Of a DNA stretch of 64,000 bases, positions 42,416 through 52,303 are shown piece after piece. The stretch is from Sphingobacteriales bacterium 44-15 (GTDB taxonomy: Bacteria > Bacteroidota > Bacteroidia > Chitinophagales > Chitinophagaceae), in NCBI GenBank assembly GCA_001899685.1, contig MKWG01000017.1, forward strand, positions 45,739 through 109,738, read 5' to 3'. Each line of letters opens with the position of its first letter. The stretch's first letter is position 1. Both the position numbers and the translations under genes were made by a program. The notes below the pieces were generated by a model. It ran no database searches and was not told where the DNA came from. It saw nothing but the letters and a program-made list of their open reading frames with translations.

Positions 42416-45400
42416 ATGAGGAAACCTAAAAAGATTGATCGCTTTTTTTTCCTTTTTTCATCTTCCCTTTTCTGCATATTGCTTGCTTCTGTGGCTTGGG
42501 CCAATGATAATGCTCTCGGATTAACTCCGGAAAAAGCATCTCTGCAGGATACGGTAGTGGTAAGAGGTAAGGTAACCGATGCAGATGACAATACCCCGCT
42601 TAATGGCGTTTCTATAGAGAATCTTCGTACACACCGGGGGACTACTACAAATGCTTCCGGCGAATTTTCCATAGCAGCCCAGGCAGGCGACCATATTGAA
42701 TTTACGTTCATAGGCAAAGCTCCTAAAACTGTCGTTTTCGTGGGCCAGACTTTTCTGGCAGTAGGGCTCTCAAAAGCTGATGGTGCGCTGTCGGAAGTGA
42801 TTGTGACCGGGTTTCAGAACCTTGATAAAAAGAAATTTTCCGGTGCCGCAGCTTCATTAAAAGCTGCTGACGTAAAAATAGATGGCGTGGCAGACGTGAG
42901 CCGTATGCTGGAAGGAAGAGCGGCAGGTGTATCTATTCAGAATGTATCCGGCACATTTGGAGCTGCTCCTAAAATAAGAATAAGAGGCGCTACTTCCATT
43001 AATGGTGAAAATAAGCCGCTATGGGTGGTAGATGGTGTGGTGTTGGAAGATATTGTAAACATATCCAATGACCAGCTTGCCAGCGGCGACCCCACTACTT
43101 TGCTGGGATCTTCGGTAGCAGGCATTAATGTAAACGATATTGAAAGCTTTGACATCCTGAAAGATGCTGCTGCTACTGCATTGTACGGGGCAAGAGCAAT
43201 GAACGGGGTAGTGGTCATCACTACTAAAAAAGGGCGTGCCGGCAGGCAGGTAGTAAATTATACCGGCAACTACAGCACACAGTTCAAGCCCCAATATTCG
43301 GATTATAATATCATGAATTCCGTGGAGCAGATGTCTGTACTGTCGGAGCTCGACCGTAAAGGATGGCTCACTACCGATGTGCTGACTCATGGCAACTATG
43401 GCATATACGGGAAATATTATGACCTGATCAACACGGTATTACCGGATGGCAGTTTCGCTATGCCCAATACACAGGAAGCTAAAAAGGAATACCTGCTGCG
43501 CTACGCAAAGGCTAACACAGACTGGTTCGACCTCCTGTTCCGTCAGTCATTCCTCCAGGAACATTCTTTAAGTATATCTTCCGGGACTGACAGGCTGCAA
43601 TCCTTCTTTTCCACCAGCTTTTATAACGATAACGGATGGACGGTAGCAGATAATGTAAAGCGATATACGCTCAACTTCAGGAATAACTATAAGTTTTCCG
43701 ACAGGTTTTCCGCCGGCTTTTTGACTACCGGCTCATACCGGCAGCAGGAGGCTCCGGGCACAATTGACAGAACACCCAATGTGGTTACCGGTTCGTATGA
43801 CAGGAATTTTGATATCAACCCGTTCAGCTTTGCTTTGAACACCAACCGGGCATTAACTGCTTTTGATGAAAACGGTAACCGGGAATATTTTACCCGCAAC
43901 TTTGCACCTTTCAATATTCTTACAGAGCTTGAAAACAACAGGCTTAAGATCAATGTTATTGACCTGAAATTGCAGGGAGAAGCTACTTATAAATTCACTC
44001 CTCATCTTCGTTACGAATTTATCGGGGCGTTGCGCTATGTACGCTCTACCCGTGAGCAGGAAGTAACGGAAAATGCAAATATGGCCAATGCTTACAGGGC
44101 AGCCGGAACGGCTGAGATACGAAAAAATAATCCTTTCCTTTACCAGGACCCCGAAAACCTGAGTGCAGAGAAAGTAGTAGCCCTGCCTTACGGAGGGTTT
44201 TACAACCGTGTAGAAGACCAGTTGCTGAATTTTGATGTGCGCAACAGTTTGAATTATGCCAATAAATTCGGTGCAGATGATGAGCATGACGTAAACCTGC
44301 TGATCGGGCAGCAGATCAAATATGCCGACCGGCAAAATGCATCCTCCAACGGCTATGGATACCAGTACGATAATGGCGGCGTATCCACACCGGATTTCCA
44401 GATACTCAAACAAATGATCGAGCAAAATTTTCCTTACTATGGAATGAGCAAGGACTTTGACCGGTTTGCGGCTTTTTACTTTAATGCCCAGTATACTTAT
44501 AAAGACAAATATAATTTTTACGGTACCGTACGATACGACGGCTCCAATCGCCTTGGCGCTTCCCGGCAGGCAAGATGGCTGCCCACCTGGAGTTTTGGCG
44601 GAGCCTGGAATATCAATGAAGAAGGCTTTTTGCAGGATGTTGAAGCAGTGAATTATCTTAAGCTCCGCGCAAGCTATGGACTTACAGCAAGTATGGGACC
44701 GGCTACCAATTCCAATATTATTTTACGCAATATCAATATTCACCGCCCTTATCTTTCCGATGTTGAAACCATCATTTATATTGCTAACCTGGCCAATGAT
44801 GATCTTACCTGGGAAAAAAATTATACTGTAAACATAGGATTGGATGCCGGGCTGTTCAACAATAGGCTTACCACCAGCATTGATGTATATCATCGCAAAA
44901 GCTTTGACCTGATCGGCTTATTAAAAACGTCCGGGATAGGAGGGGAATATCTCAAAACTGCTAACTATGCGGATATGACCTCGCAGGGAGCAGAGCTCTT
45001 ACTGGGAGTCCAGCCCATTGTAAGAAAAAACTGGAGCTGGAAAGTGAATTTTACGTTTGGGTACAACACTACCAAAATCACAAGGTCGGAGTACCTGCCC
45101 CAGATATTTGACCTGGTAAAGCAGGAGGGTGGCAACCTGCAGGGATATCCTGTCAACAGCCTGTTCTCTATAAAATTCGCCGGGCTGGATCCCACTACCG
45201 GGGTGCCTGAATTTATTAATGAAGAAGGGAAAACATCCTCTGCGGTATTTATGCAGTCTGACAGCATCCGCAACCTGAAATTTGAGGGTTCTGTTGATCC
45301 GAAGTTCACCGGGGGGCTGAACAATACCTTTACCTATAAGGATTTTTCATTGAACATATTTATCACTTACCAGGCGGGCAATAAGATACGTCTGGCCCCG

Positions 45401-45823
45401 GCATTTAAAAACAGCTATTCGGAATGGGATGCATCGCCTAAGGAGTTTTATGACAGGTGGGTTATGCCCGGAGATCAGAATACCACCAATATTCCTTCTA
45501 TAATGGATTATTACCAGTATGCACGTGCCAACCAAACATCTTTTAATTATCCGTACAATAATTATAATTACTCAACGGAGCGGGTGGCAAGGGGAGATTT
45601 TATCCGGCTGAAATCCGTATCGCTTACCTACCAGTTGCCACCGGCTTTGCTGCAGAAAACTGATTTTTTTAAAACGGTTTCCCTGACCGCGGCTGCGATC
45701 AATCCGTGGTTAATATATGCTGATAAAAAATTAAACGGACAGGATCCTGAGTTCTTTAACGCCGGTGGTGTGGCTCAGCCTGTACAAAAACAAATAACCC
45801 TTTCGTTAAAAGTAGGGCTGTAA
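42416..45823 (+). CDS. SusC-like TonB-dependent receptor (no STN domain)
   Basis: A 1135-residue outer-membrane transporter. Signal peptide MRKPKKIDRFFFLFSSSLFC followed by ILLASVAWA, then a carboxypeptidase-like repeat (VVRGKVTDADDNTPLNGVSI), a TonB-box-like SEVIVTGFQ, the plug (RIRGATSINGENKPLWVVDG; SFDILKDAAATALYGARAMNG, VVVITTKKG) and the barrel. Unlike the receptor at 9829 it has no STN domain and no sigma/FecR genes nearby, so it must be regulated by another route. It is co-transcribed with the SusD gene 13 bp downstream and the metallohydrolase locus that follows. Confidence 0.9.
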   Translation: MRKPKKIDRFFFLFSSSLFCILLASVAWANDNALGLTPEKASLQDTVVVRGKVTDADDNTPLNGVSIENLRTHRGTTTNASGEFSIAAQAGDHIEFTFIGKAPKTVVFVGQTFLAVGLSKADGALSEVIVTGFQNLDKKKFSGAAASLKAADVKIDGVADVSRMLEGRAAGVSIQNVSGTFGAAPKIRIRGATSINGENKPLWVVDGVVLEDIVNISNDQLASGDPTTLLGSSVAGINVNDIESFDILKDAAATALYGARAMNGVVVITTKKGRAGRQVVNYTGNYSTQFKPQYSDYNIMNSVEQMSVLSELDRKGWLTTDVLTHGNYGIYGKYYDLINTVLPDGSFAMPNTQEAKKEYLLRYAKANTDWFDLLFRQSFLQEHSLSISSGTDRLQSFFSTSFYNDNGWTVADNVKRYTLNFRNNYKFSDRFSAGFLTTGSYRQQEAPGTIDRTPNVVTGSYDRNFDINPFSFALNTNRALTAFDENGNREYFTRNFAPFNILTELENNRLKINVIDLKLQGEATYKFTPHLRYEFIGALRYVRSTREQEVTENANMANAYRAAGTAEIRKNNPFLYQDPENLSAEKVVALPYGGFYNRVEDQLLNFDVRNSLNYANKFGADDEHDVNLLIGQQIKYADRQNASSNGYGYQYDNGGVSTPDFQILKQMIEQNFPYYGMSKDFDRFAAFYFNAQYTYKDKYNFYGTVRYDGSNRLGASRQARWLPTWSFGGAWNINEEGFLQDVEAVNYLKLRASYGLTASMGPATNSNIILRNINIHRPYLSDVETIIYIANLANDDLTWEKNYTVNIGLDAGLFNNRLTTSIDVYHRKSFDLIGLLKTSGIGGEYLKTANYADMTSQGAELLLGVQPIVRKNWSWKVNFTFGYNTTKITRSEYLPQIFDLVKQEGGNLQGYPVNSLFSIKFAGLDPTTGVPEFINEEGKTSSAVFMQSDSIRNLKFEGSVDPKFTGGLNNTFTYKDFSLNIFITYQAGNKIRLAPAFKNSYSEWDASPKEFYDRWVMPGDQNTTNIPSIMDYYQYARANQTSFNYPYNNYNYSTERVARGDFIRLKSVSLTYQLPPALLQKTDFFKTVSLTAAAINPWLIYADKKLNGQDPEFFNAGGVAQPVQKQITLSLKVGL

Positions 45824-45836
45824 TTAAAGATACGCT

Positions 45837-47321
45837 ATGAAGTATAAACTTAGTTGTGCATTAGTGCTGCTTGTGTTATTAAGCGCATGCGATAAGTATC
45901 TTGAGAGAGAGCCTGACAACAGGGCAAAGCTCACAGATCCGGCAAAAGTATCGCAATTGCTGGCAAGCGCATACCCGCAGGGCAGCTATATGCCTTTTAC
46001 AGAAGCCATGTCGGACAATGCCGGCGATAAAGGCACCGGAGAAGCTGATGTTACCAACTCCGCTCCTTATGCTTTTGAGAGTGTTTCCAATTCAGAGCAG
46101 GATTCGCCCGACTATTACTGGTATGCCTGCTATACTGCCATTGCATCGGCCAACCAGGCATTGCAGGCTTGCAATGCAGCAACCAATCCAGAAGATTATC
46201 AAAGCCAGAAAGGAGAAGCATTGGTCGCCCGTGCATATGCCCATTTTATGCTAGTTACTTTATATGCAAAGCCATACGATCCGGCTACTGCGGCCTCCAA
46301 TCCCGGCATTCCTTATGTAACTGAACCGGAAACCGTGGTGAACAAGCAATACAGCAGAGGCACTGTGGCTGATGTATACCAGAACATTGAAAGCGACCTG
46401 ACGGAAGGGTTGCCTTTGCTTGATGACGCTTCGTATAAAGTGCCCCGTTACCATTTTACACGTTCCGCAGCCAATGCATTCGCTGCAAGATTTTATTTAT
46501 ACAAAAAAGACTATGATAAAGCAGTGCAATATGCCAATACTGCTGTACCTGATCTCTTACCTAATCTCCGCCCGTGGAATACCAGGTATCAAACCTATGG
46601 CATCAACAATCTTCCGGCAGAATATCAAAAAACAACAGAGCCGGCAAACCTGTTGCTGGTAACCTGCCCTTCCAGCTACACCTATGGTCTTCTCTTTATA
46701 AGATATCGTTATGGACTTACGCCTTCTATCAAGAATGAAATATTTGACACTCCGCTGGGAGTGACCGGTGGCGACTGGGCTTATATTACCGGCTATGTGG
46801 GATCACAAAAGAATCCAGGCGTGCCCAAGCTCAACTATACTGATTTTGAAGCGAGTGACCCTTCCTCCAATTTTGGATTGCCTTATGGTACCGTTTGTCT
46901 TTTAACCACAGAAGATGTTTTATTTAACAAGGCTGAGGCAAATGTTTATCTCGGTAATTATGATGCAGCTATTCAGGACCTCAACACTTTTTTAAGCACG
47001 AGGCTTACCGGCGTTACCCCCGGCGCTCTTCCGGCAAACAGGACTATTACCCAGACTAAAGTAAGACAACATTACAACAATGCTTATAATATACAGGAGG
47101 CTTTGATAAGATATATCCTGGAGTTGCGGCGCCTTGAATTTGTGCACGAAGGCATGCGGTGGATGGATATGCTGAGATACGGGCTTACCGTAACCCATGA
47201 TTTTGTGGGAGCAGGCGGTGTGGTCACCAATTCAATAACGATAGATCCTGATAGTAAGCTTCGCCAGCTGAAACTACCGGATGGAGTGAAGCTTTCGGGA
47301 ATAACAGATCTGAACAGATAA
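45837..47321 (+). CDS. SusD/RagB-like surface substrate-binding lipoprotein
   Basis: A 494-residue lipoprotein (lipobox LSAC, then DKYLEREPDNRAKL). Helical SusD features: YWYACYTAIASANQALQAC, KGEALVARAYAHFMLVTLYA, ANAFAARFYLYKKDYDKAVQ, LTTEDVLFNKAEANVYLGNYDAAI and LELRRLEFVHEGMRWMDMLRYG. It forms the lid of the SusC protein encoded 13 bp upstream. The later genes (zinc metallohydrolase, DUF4302) suggest a peptide- or protein-derived substrate rather than a plain polysaccharide (inference). Confidence 0.9.
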   Translation: MKYKLSCALVLLVLLSACDKYLEREPDNRAKLTDPAKVSQLLASAYPQGSYMPFTEAMSDNAGDKGTGEADVTNSAPYAFESVSNSEQDSPDYYWYACYTAIASANQALQACNAATNPEDYQSQKGEALVARAYAHFMLVTLYAKPYDPATAASNPGIPYVTEPETVVNKQYSRGTVADVYQNIESDLTEGLPLLDDASYKVPRYHFTRSAANAFAARFYLYKKDYDKAVQYANTAVPDLLPNLRPWNTRYQTYGINNLPAEYQKTTEPANLLLVTCPSSYTYGLLFIRYRYGLTPSIKNEIFDTPLGVTGGDWAYITGYVGSQKNPGVPKLNYTDFEASDPSSNFGLPYGTVCLLTTEDVLFNKAEANVYLGNYDAAIQDLNTFLSTRLTGVTPGALPANRTITQTKVRQHYNNAYNIQEALIRYILELRRLEFVHEGMRWMDMLRYGLTVTHDFVGAGGVVTNSITIDPDSKLRQLKLPDGVKLSGITDLNR

Positions 47322-47325
47322 TGGA

Positions 47326-47395
47326 AGGAGTGAGAATGAGATGTGAAAAGTGAGATGGGAAACATTGCTTTCACCTTGATCCTCTCACTTTTCAC
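47326..47395. repeat. 7-bp repeat tract forming a 13-bp inverted repeat
   Basis: Words ATGTGAA, AAGTGAG, ATGGGAA run in 7-bp phase. GTGAAAAGTGAGA (47343-47355) is perfectly complementary to TCTCACTTTTCAC (47383-47395) across a 27-base loop, so the SusD-metallohydrolase gap can form a stable hairpin that may weaken or set the ratio of downstream expression. Confidence 0.7.
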
Positions 47396-47436
47396 GATAG
47401 TATACAGACATAATTTGATTGACTTAACATTCGTAT

Positions 47437-48357
47437 ATGAAAAATGTTATCATCGGGCTTTTAGGATTGTCAATAGTGGCGGGGCTGATGTCCTGCCGGA
47501 AAGAAAAATTTGATCCTTCGGAGGCGGATGAAATTATAGACCTTGGCGGAAGCACCTGGGCACAGGGAGATATAGATAAATGGATCGGTGATTCTCTCAC
47601 TGCACCTTATAATATCAGCGCGAAATATAAGTGGGATGCTTTCGAAGATCTCAACGATATTACCTATAATATCGTACCGCCGAAAGAAGAATATATAGTG
47701 CCTATCCTGAGCGCTATCCGCAAAACATGGATCTTACCTTATACTACCACTGCATCTGATGAGTTCTTTAATAAGATATCCCCCAAGATCATTTATATGA
47801 TCGGCAGCCCTGCTTTCGAGGAAAGCGGCGCTATTAAGCTTGGCGTGGCGGAAGGAGGCAAAAAGATCATTCTGCTTGCCATAAACTATACCAAAGTAAA
47901 GGGAATGGAAGGCTATAATGCTGCCGACAGCTTCTGGATCAAACAGATGTTCCTGACTATCCATCATGAATTCGGACATATCCTTCACAGTAATATATTG
48001 TACCCAATTGACTTTAAGAACCTCAATCCAAGCCTGATCACCTCCAACTGGCAGGATTATACGGATGAAGAAGCTTTGCGCGATGGTTTCATTACCGCTT
48101 ATTCCATGAACACAATAGATGATGACTTTGTGGAAATGATCTGTCACCTGCTGGTAAATGGAGATGCATGGTTTGAGCAGATGCTGGCTTCGATTCCTGA
48201 AGGTGTTTCAGACAGGGGCACTACACGCGATCAGGCGGTAACGAGGCTCCGGACAAAAAGATCTCTTATCATAAATTATTATAAGCAGGCATGGAATATT
48301 GATTTTGCCGAATTACAGACAAAAGTGAGAGCGGCGGTGAACACCCTGCTTTATTAA
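47437..48357 (+). CDS. Substrate-import-associated zinc metallohydrolase lipoprotein
   Basis: A 306-residue lipoprotein (lipobox LMSC, then RKEKFDPSEADEIIDLG). It contains the zinc-binding HEXXH motif H177-E-F-G-H181 (LTIHHEFGHILHSN) with a downstream D/E-rich stretch (NWQDYTDEEALRDGFI) that could supply the third ligand. It matches the family known as 'substrate import-associated zinc metallohydrolase lipoprotein' (TIGR04549), which sits beside SusC/SusD pairs. It probably trims a peptide substrate at the cell surface before uptake. Confidence 0.88.
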   Translation: MKNVIIGLLGLSIVAGLMSCRKEKFDPSEADEIIDLGGSTWAQGDIDKWIGDSLTAPYNISAKYKWDAFEDLNDITYNIVPPKEEYIVPILSAIRKTWILPYTTTASDEFFNKISPKIIYMIGSPAFEESGAIKLGVAEGGKKIILLAINYTKVKGMEGYNAADSFWIKQMFLTIHHEFGHILHSNILYPIDFKNLNPSLITSNWQDYTDEEALRDGFITAYSMNTIDDDFVEMICHLLVNGDAWFEQMLASIPEGVSDRGTTRDQAVTRLRTKRSLIINYYKQAWNIDFAELQTKVRAAVNTLLY

Positions 48358-48381
48358 GAAACAATTTATTGCTCAAAGATT

Positions 48382-49704
48382 ATGAGAAAATTATCCGGAT
48401 ATCTTTTGCTGCTTATCGCATTGGTATCATCCTGCCGAAAAGACAGCGATCATTTGTTTAGTGAATCTGTGGACCAGCGGTTGTCAAAACAGTTAAGCGC
48501 TTATCAGGAGCAGCTAAGTGGCGCTGCTTATGGCTGGAAAATGATCATAGAGCCTGCCGGTGGCGGCGCTTATGGCTTTTACATGAAATTCAATGATGCC
48601 AACAGGGTGGATATGGTTTCAGATTTTGACTCCGCATCTGCTGTCACGCTCAAAGAAAGCAGCTACCGCCTTAAAGCAATGCAGCAGCCCAGTATTATAT
48701 TCGATACTTATTCTTATCTCCACGTGCTTGCAGATCCCGACGGCTCTGTGAATGGCGGCACTGACGGAGTGGGATTACAATCGGATTTTGAATTTTTCTT
48801 CAACGATTCCACAACAGCCGATACCATTAAGCTTACGGGGCGGGTCAACGGGAGCAAAGCTATCCTGGTAAAGGCAAGCCAGGAAGAAGCTGATGCATAC
48901 ACATCGGGAACATTCAATGTAAACCTGTTCCATGATATACTGGGAAAAATATTGCAGTATTTCAAGCAGCTTACCGTGTCCGGGAAATCTTACGATATTA
49001 ATATCAATCCCGGCGCCCGCACCATAATTATTACATCGGTGGATGACCAGGGAAATCCTAACAGCTTTACAACTTCTTTTTATTTTTCATTGAATGGTAT
49101 AGAATTCTCACAGCCTTTTCTGGCAGGCAACACTATAGTGACCGGTTTTTATAGCCCGGTTTGGTCTGGCGCTGCACAGACCATTACAGCCGATGTGGGC
49201 AATAATACCAGTGCTACTATCAAAGGAGTGATAAAGCCTCAGGTGCTGGATACGGAAGCTCCCCGGAGATGGTGGCAGAGTATGGCTGACGAGGGCAATT
49301 TTTGGTATACCTATACCGGCTTTCATGTTGATGGCGTGGATGATGCGTATGGGCTTACCGGGATACAAAATTTTGTAGCATTAGGATTTTGGCCGCAATA
49401 TGGCACCAGCGGAGGTATCACTTATGACCTTGCAGGCTACCTGATGAATGAAAGCGGGCAATTAACCCTGAGTTTTGGCACTGCTTTCCGGGCGCCTACC
49501 TTTACAAGCGACGGGCGTATCCGCTTTGGAAACTATCTTGGAGACCTGGGAGATATTCCGGACGATGCAGTGGATCCGTATGTAAATACCGCCATGAAAC
49601 TGCTTGAAGCCAATGGTTTTTACCTGGTGCAGATAAGCGATGACCAGTATGATATGGTGAACGCAGCAAATGCCCGGGCCTGGATAAGCTGGTATCGTCC
49701 TTGA
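48382..49704 (+). CDS. DUF4302 lipoprotein
   Basis: A 440-residue lipoprotein (lipobox VSSC, RKDSDHLFSESVDQRL). The pattern LSKQLSAYQEQLSGAAYGWKM, IIEPAGGGAYGFYMKFND and TYSYLHVLADPDGS is characteristic of DUF4302 (PF14135), a Bacteroidota family found almost only behind SusC/SusD and zinc metallohydrolase genes. The fold is beta-rich; no catalytic residues are known. Its 24-bp distance from the metallohydrolase gene supports one operon. A role as an additional surface glycan/peptide-binding component is likely but unproven. Confidence 0.85.
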   Translation: MRKLSGYLLLLIALVSSCRKDSDHLFSESVDQRLSKQLSAYQEQLSGAAYGWKMIIEPAGGGAYGFYMKFNDANRVDMVSDFDSASAVTLKESSYRLKAMQQPSIIFDTYSYLHVLADPDGSVNGGTDGVGLQSDFEFFFNDSTTADTIKLTGRVNGSKAILVKASQEEADAYTSGTFNVNLFHDILGKILQYFKQLTVSGKSYDININPGARTIIITSVDDQGNPNSFTTSFYFSLNGIEFSQPFLAGNTIVTGFYSPVWSGAAQTITADVGNNTSATIKGVIKPQVLDTEAPRRWWQSMADEGNFWYTYTGFHVDGVDDAYGLTGIQNFVALGFWPQYGTSGGITYDLAGYLMNESGQLTLSFGTAFRAPTFTSDGRIRFGNYLGDLGDIPDDAVDPYVNTAMKLLEANGFYLVQISDDQYDMVNAANARAWISWYRP

Positions 49705-49856
49705 CCATTTCCTGATTTATGAAAAATAACTTCTGGTAGATCAGCAAAATGCGGTGATATATAATTTCTCATAGTCTGCCGTAAAGGAGATTATCATTGA
49801 AATTATCGGCTTTAATTTGTTATTTTAGTGCTATTAATAAACCAAACATATACTTT

Positions 49857-50408
49857 ATGAAAAGAATGACGCTGCAGATCCTGGCTACCTTTTTAGTAGC
49901 AATAGCAATATCTTTTTCTTCCTGTTCGAAGGAAGGTCCGACAGGCCCGCAGGGCGAAACAGGAGCGCAGGGAGCACAAGGGGAAAAAGGGGCTAAGGGG
50001 GATAAAGGGGACCCTGGCACCGCTAATGTCATATATTCTCAATGGACGGATACTCTAAAGTATTATCTGGCTTCAGAAACTACAACTGATACAATTTTTG
50101 GAGCTTTATCTGTGCCCAGCTTAACGGAAGATATACTTAATATGGGAGAAATGAAAGTGTATGCAAATTTTAACACTGCCAGTGATCCCGTAGTTGTTCC
50201 GCTTCCTTATTACACAGGAGACGGGGGATTTATTGAAGCTTACTTTTTCACTGGCGGGATTGAGATATTCTCAAACTTAAATATATCGGGACTACCTTTA
50301 AGATATATATTAATTCCCGGAGGTACTGCTGCAGCTCGAAAGTCGGCTAGTCTGGTTGACTGGAACGACTACAATGCTGTAAAAAAATACCTTAATTTAA
50401 AAGACTAA
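49857..50408 (+). CDS. Collagen-like-repeat lipoprotein
   Basis: 183 residues from ATG 49857 (an upstream TTG at 49797 adds non-signal sequence). Lipobox FSSC is followed by SKEGPTGPQGETGAQGAQGE, a run of about ten collagen-like G-x-y triplets (EGPTGP...GDKGDPG) that projects the rest from the membrane. A beta-rich domain of about 120 residues (IYSQWTDTLKYYL...PLRYILIPGG) follows. This architecture is common in Bacteroidota surface lipoproteins of unknown role. It ends with an intrinsic terminator, so it may be a separate unit or the end of the SusC/SusD operon. Confidence 0.8.
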   Translation: MKRMTLQILATFLVAIAISFSSCSKEGPTGPQGETGAQGAQGEKGAKGDKGDPGTANVIYSQWTDTLKYYLASETTTDTIFGALSVPSLTEDILNMGEMKVYANFNTASDPVVVPLPYYTGDGGFIEAYFFTGGIEIFSNLNISGLPLRYILIPGGTAAARKSASLVDWNDYNAVKKYLNLKD

Positions 50409-50431
50409 TAGTAATTTATTATACAAAGTGC

Positions 50432-50462
50432 AGAGGTGGCTTAAAAAAGCTGCCTCTTTTTT
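50432..50462 (+). terminator. Intrinsic terminator after the collagen-like gene
   Basis: AGAGGTGGC (50432-50440) pairs with GCTGCCTCT (50449-50457, one T-T mismatch) and is followed by TTTTTA. Confidence 0.82.
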
Positions 50463-50517
50463 ATTAATAATACATTGCATTTTTTTTGCAACTTTGCAGT
50501 AAACTGTGAAGTAAGCC

Positions 50518-51183
50518 ATGAAAGCATTTGTAAATTTTATACTTTTTGCTGCGTTCTCTGTTTTACTTTTTTCCTGCCAGAAAGAGCTTTCTATAGATCT
50601 TTCCGGTAACAGTAATGGAAGTTCCGGTGGTGATAATAATGGTAATACTTCTATTATTGGTGATTGGGATTTTATTGCGGCAGATATGGATGTATCAGCC
50701 GTAGGCCTTGCAGATGATGATCTGCTGGGTACTATAGAACTTATAAACTCATATAAAACCACAACTCAGAATAATAAAGGCAGCCTGAAAATAACGACCA
50801 CTGAATTTCAGTCATCAGGGTTAAGTTACTCTGTTTCAACAGATCTTCACATCAGCCTTTCAACCGGAGGTGTCCCTGCTTTTCCTGACCAGACCGTTCC
50901 TTTTGCCTTTACTGTGCCTTCTTCAAACAACTCAGGCAAATACCAGCAGATAGGCAGCGACTCGCTGTATTTTCCTGAAACCTCTTTAATTTCCATTCCT
51001 GAAACGTCGAACGGGGTGCCTTCCTCTGTAGGAGGAGAGCCCGGTGGCGCCAGGTTCTCTCTTGTTTCTGACACCTTAAAAATTTTGGGCTCAACGATCG
51101 CTGCAACCACTTTAAACGAGTATGGTTATAATTTTTCAGTGAAGAAAAAAGAAAATATTGTATTTCGTTACCAAAGAAAATAA
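50518..51183 (+). CDS. Hypothetical lipoprotein
   Basis: A 221-residue lipoprotein (lipobox LFSC, then QKELSIDLSGNSNG). A serine/glycine/asparagine linker precedes a domain starting IIGDWDFIAADMDVS, a G-x-W opening seen in lipocalin-like lipoproteins, and ends with NFSVKKKENIVFRY. No catalytic motif is visible. It has its own upstream gap with CAACTTTGCAGT, a weak -7-like sequence, and its stop lies only three bases from the convergent end of the glycosyltransferase gene, with no terminator between. Confidence 0.7.
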   Translation: MKAFVNFILFAAFSVLLFSCQKELSIDLSGNSNGSSGGDNNGNTSIIGDWDFIAADMDVSAVGLADDDLLGTIELINSYKTTTQNNKGSLKITTTEFQSSGLSYSVSTDLHISLSTGGVPAFPDQTVPFAFTVPSSNNSGKYQQIGSDSLYFPETSLISIPETSNGVPSSVGGEPGGARFSLVSDTLKILGSTIAATTLNEYGYNFSVKKKENIVFRYQRK

Positions 51184-51186
51184 GCT

Positions 51187-52302
51187 TCAGAGCATTGCCT
51201 TCAGCCTCTCTGCATTTGCTGCATTATTAAAATGAGAAAATAACAGCCCGTTGCGGGCCTCGATATGCTGTTGTGTAAAGGGAATATAATAAACAGTATT
51301 GATCATCTCCTGAAAAGCGTTCCCGGTCTCTGCAAAATAACATGCTGATTCCAGCCCTGTTCCTTCTGCCATCCTCCTGTTGACGATGCAATGCCGCCCG
51401 CAAAATACCGCATGCAGCAGTTTTAATTTTATACCGGTGGAGCTGAAAGAGGGTAGGAGGTTGATCTGTGCATCGCTTACCAGTTGCTCCATCTTTTTTT
51501 CATCAGGATCGCCTATGATCTCAATATGCGGATGCGCAGCGCAGGCGGTTATTAGGTTTTGAGACGGGCGTTTCCCGGCTATCTTCAGAGGGATATTTAA
51601 ACCAGCAAATACAGATTTTACCAACCATAGCGCCGCGGTCTCATTTTCAGCAACCGATAAATTACCATGATATAAGCAGTAATCTCCTGTTCCCAACCGG
51701 GAACTGACCCTGTTCCACCCTGTGAAAACCGGCAGGTAGTCTGCATATTTTGCAATATCCTTTATATATACAGCATCTCTTTCTGACACGGTAATTATAT
51801 GGTCTGCCTTTGCTATAACTGCAGGCTCATATTTTTTCAGCAGCCTGCTTTCATTCAGAAAATACAGTTTTCTGAAAAGGTTTTTGGTCATTCCTGCCAT
51901 CTGCCTGTAATACTCCGACTCCATGTTGTGCAGTCGCAATATCACTTTCCTGCCCCGGAGGGCATTTTCCCATAGCGGTAAAGTACAGTGTATGCCTTCC
52001 AGCAGTACCGGGTAACGGTCTGAGGAGAGATTCTTTATTAATTCGCTGCTCTTCCGTGATGTAACTATATACGGAATGGTGAATGAAAATGAGCCGATGC
52101 CCTGTTTGCGTATATAATAATATACTTTTTCACAATATTCATCTAAAGCAGCCTGTTGCCCACGACCGTATTCGAAACAATGCAAAATGATTTTTACATC
52201 AAGCTCTTTTAAATACCTGAGCTTATAGAAGAGATCAAAAACACCCCCGTAATCGGGCGGGTAAGGCACGTCGAGGCAAACGATATGCAAATGTTTCTCC
52301 AA
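51187..52302 (-). CDS. Glycosyltransferase (GT-B fold, GT4-like)
   Basis: About 371 residues from TTG 52302 (LEKHLHIVCLDVPYPPDYGG); ATG at 52335 would overlap the upstream gene by 32 bases. The N-terminal Rossmann half has HIVCLDVPYPPDYGGVFDLF, the acceptor side. The C-terminal half has DYCLYHGNLSVAENETAALWLV and a nucleotide-sugar region with VSDAQINLLPSFSSTGIKLKLLHA in place of the usual EAFG-type loop; the following FCGRHCIVNRR is also typical. It probably acts in cell-surface glycan or glycolipid synthesis. Its partner gene is immediately upstream on the same strand. Confidence 0.82.
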   Translation of the reverse strand: MEKHLHIVCLDVPYPPDYGGVFDLFYKLRYLKELDVKIILHCFEYGRGQQAALDEYCEKVYYYIRKQGIGSFSFTIPYIVTSRKSSELIKNLSSDRYPVLLEGIHCTLPLWENALRGRKVILRLHNMESEYYRQMAGMTKNLFRKLYFLNESRLLKKYEPAVIAKADHIITVSERDAVYIKDIAKYADYLPVFTGWNRVSSRLGTGDYCLYHGNLSVAENETAALWLVKSVFAGLNIPLKIAGKRPSQNLITACAAHPHIEIIGDPDEKKMEQLVSDAQINLLPSFSSTGIKLKLLHAVFCGRHCIVNRRMAEGTGLESACYFAETGNAFQEMINTVYYIPFTQQHIEARNGLLFSHFNNAANAERLKAML

Positions 52303-52303
52303 A

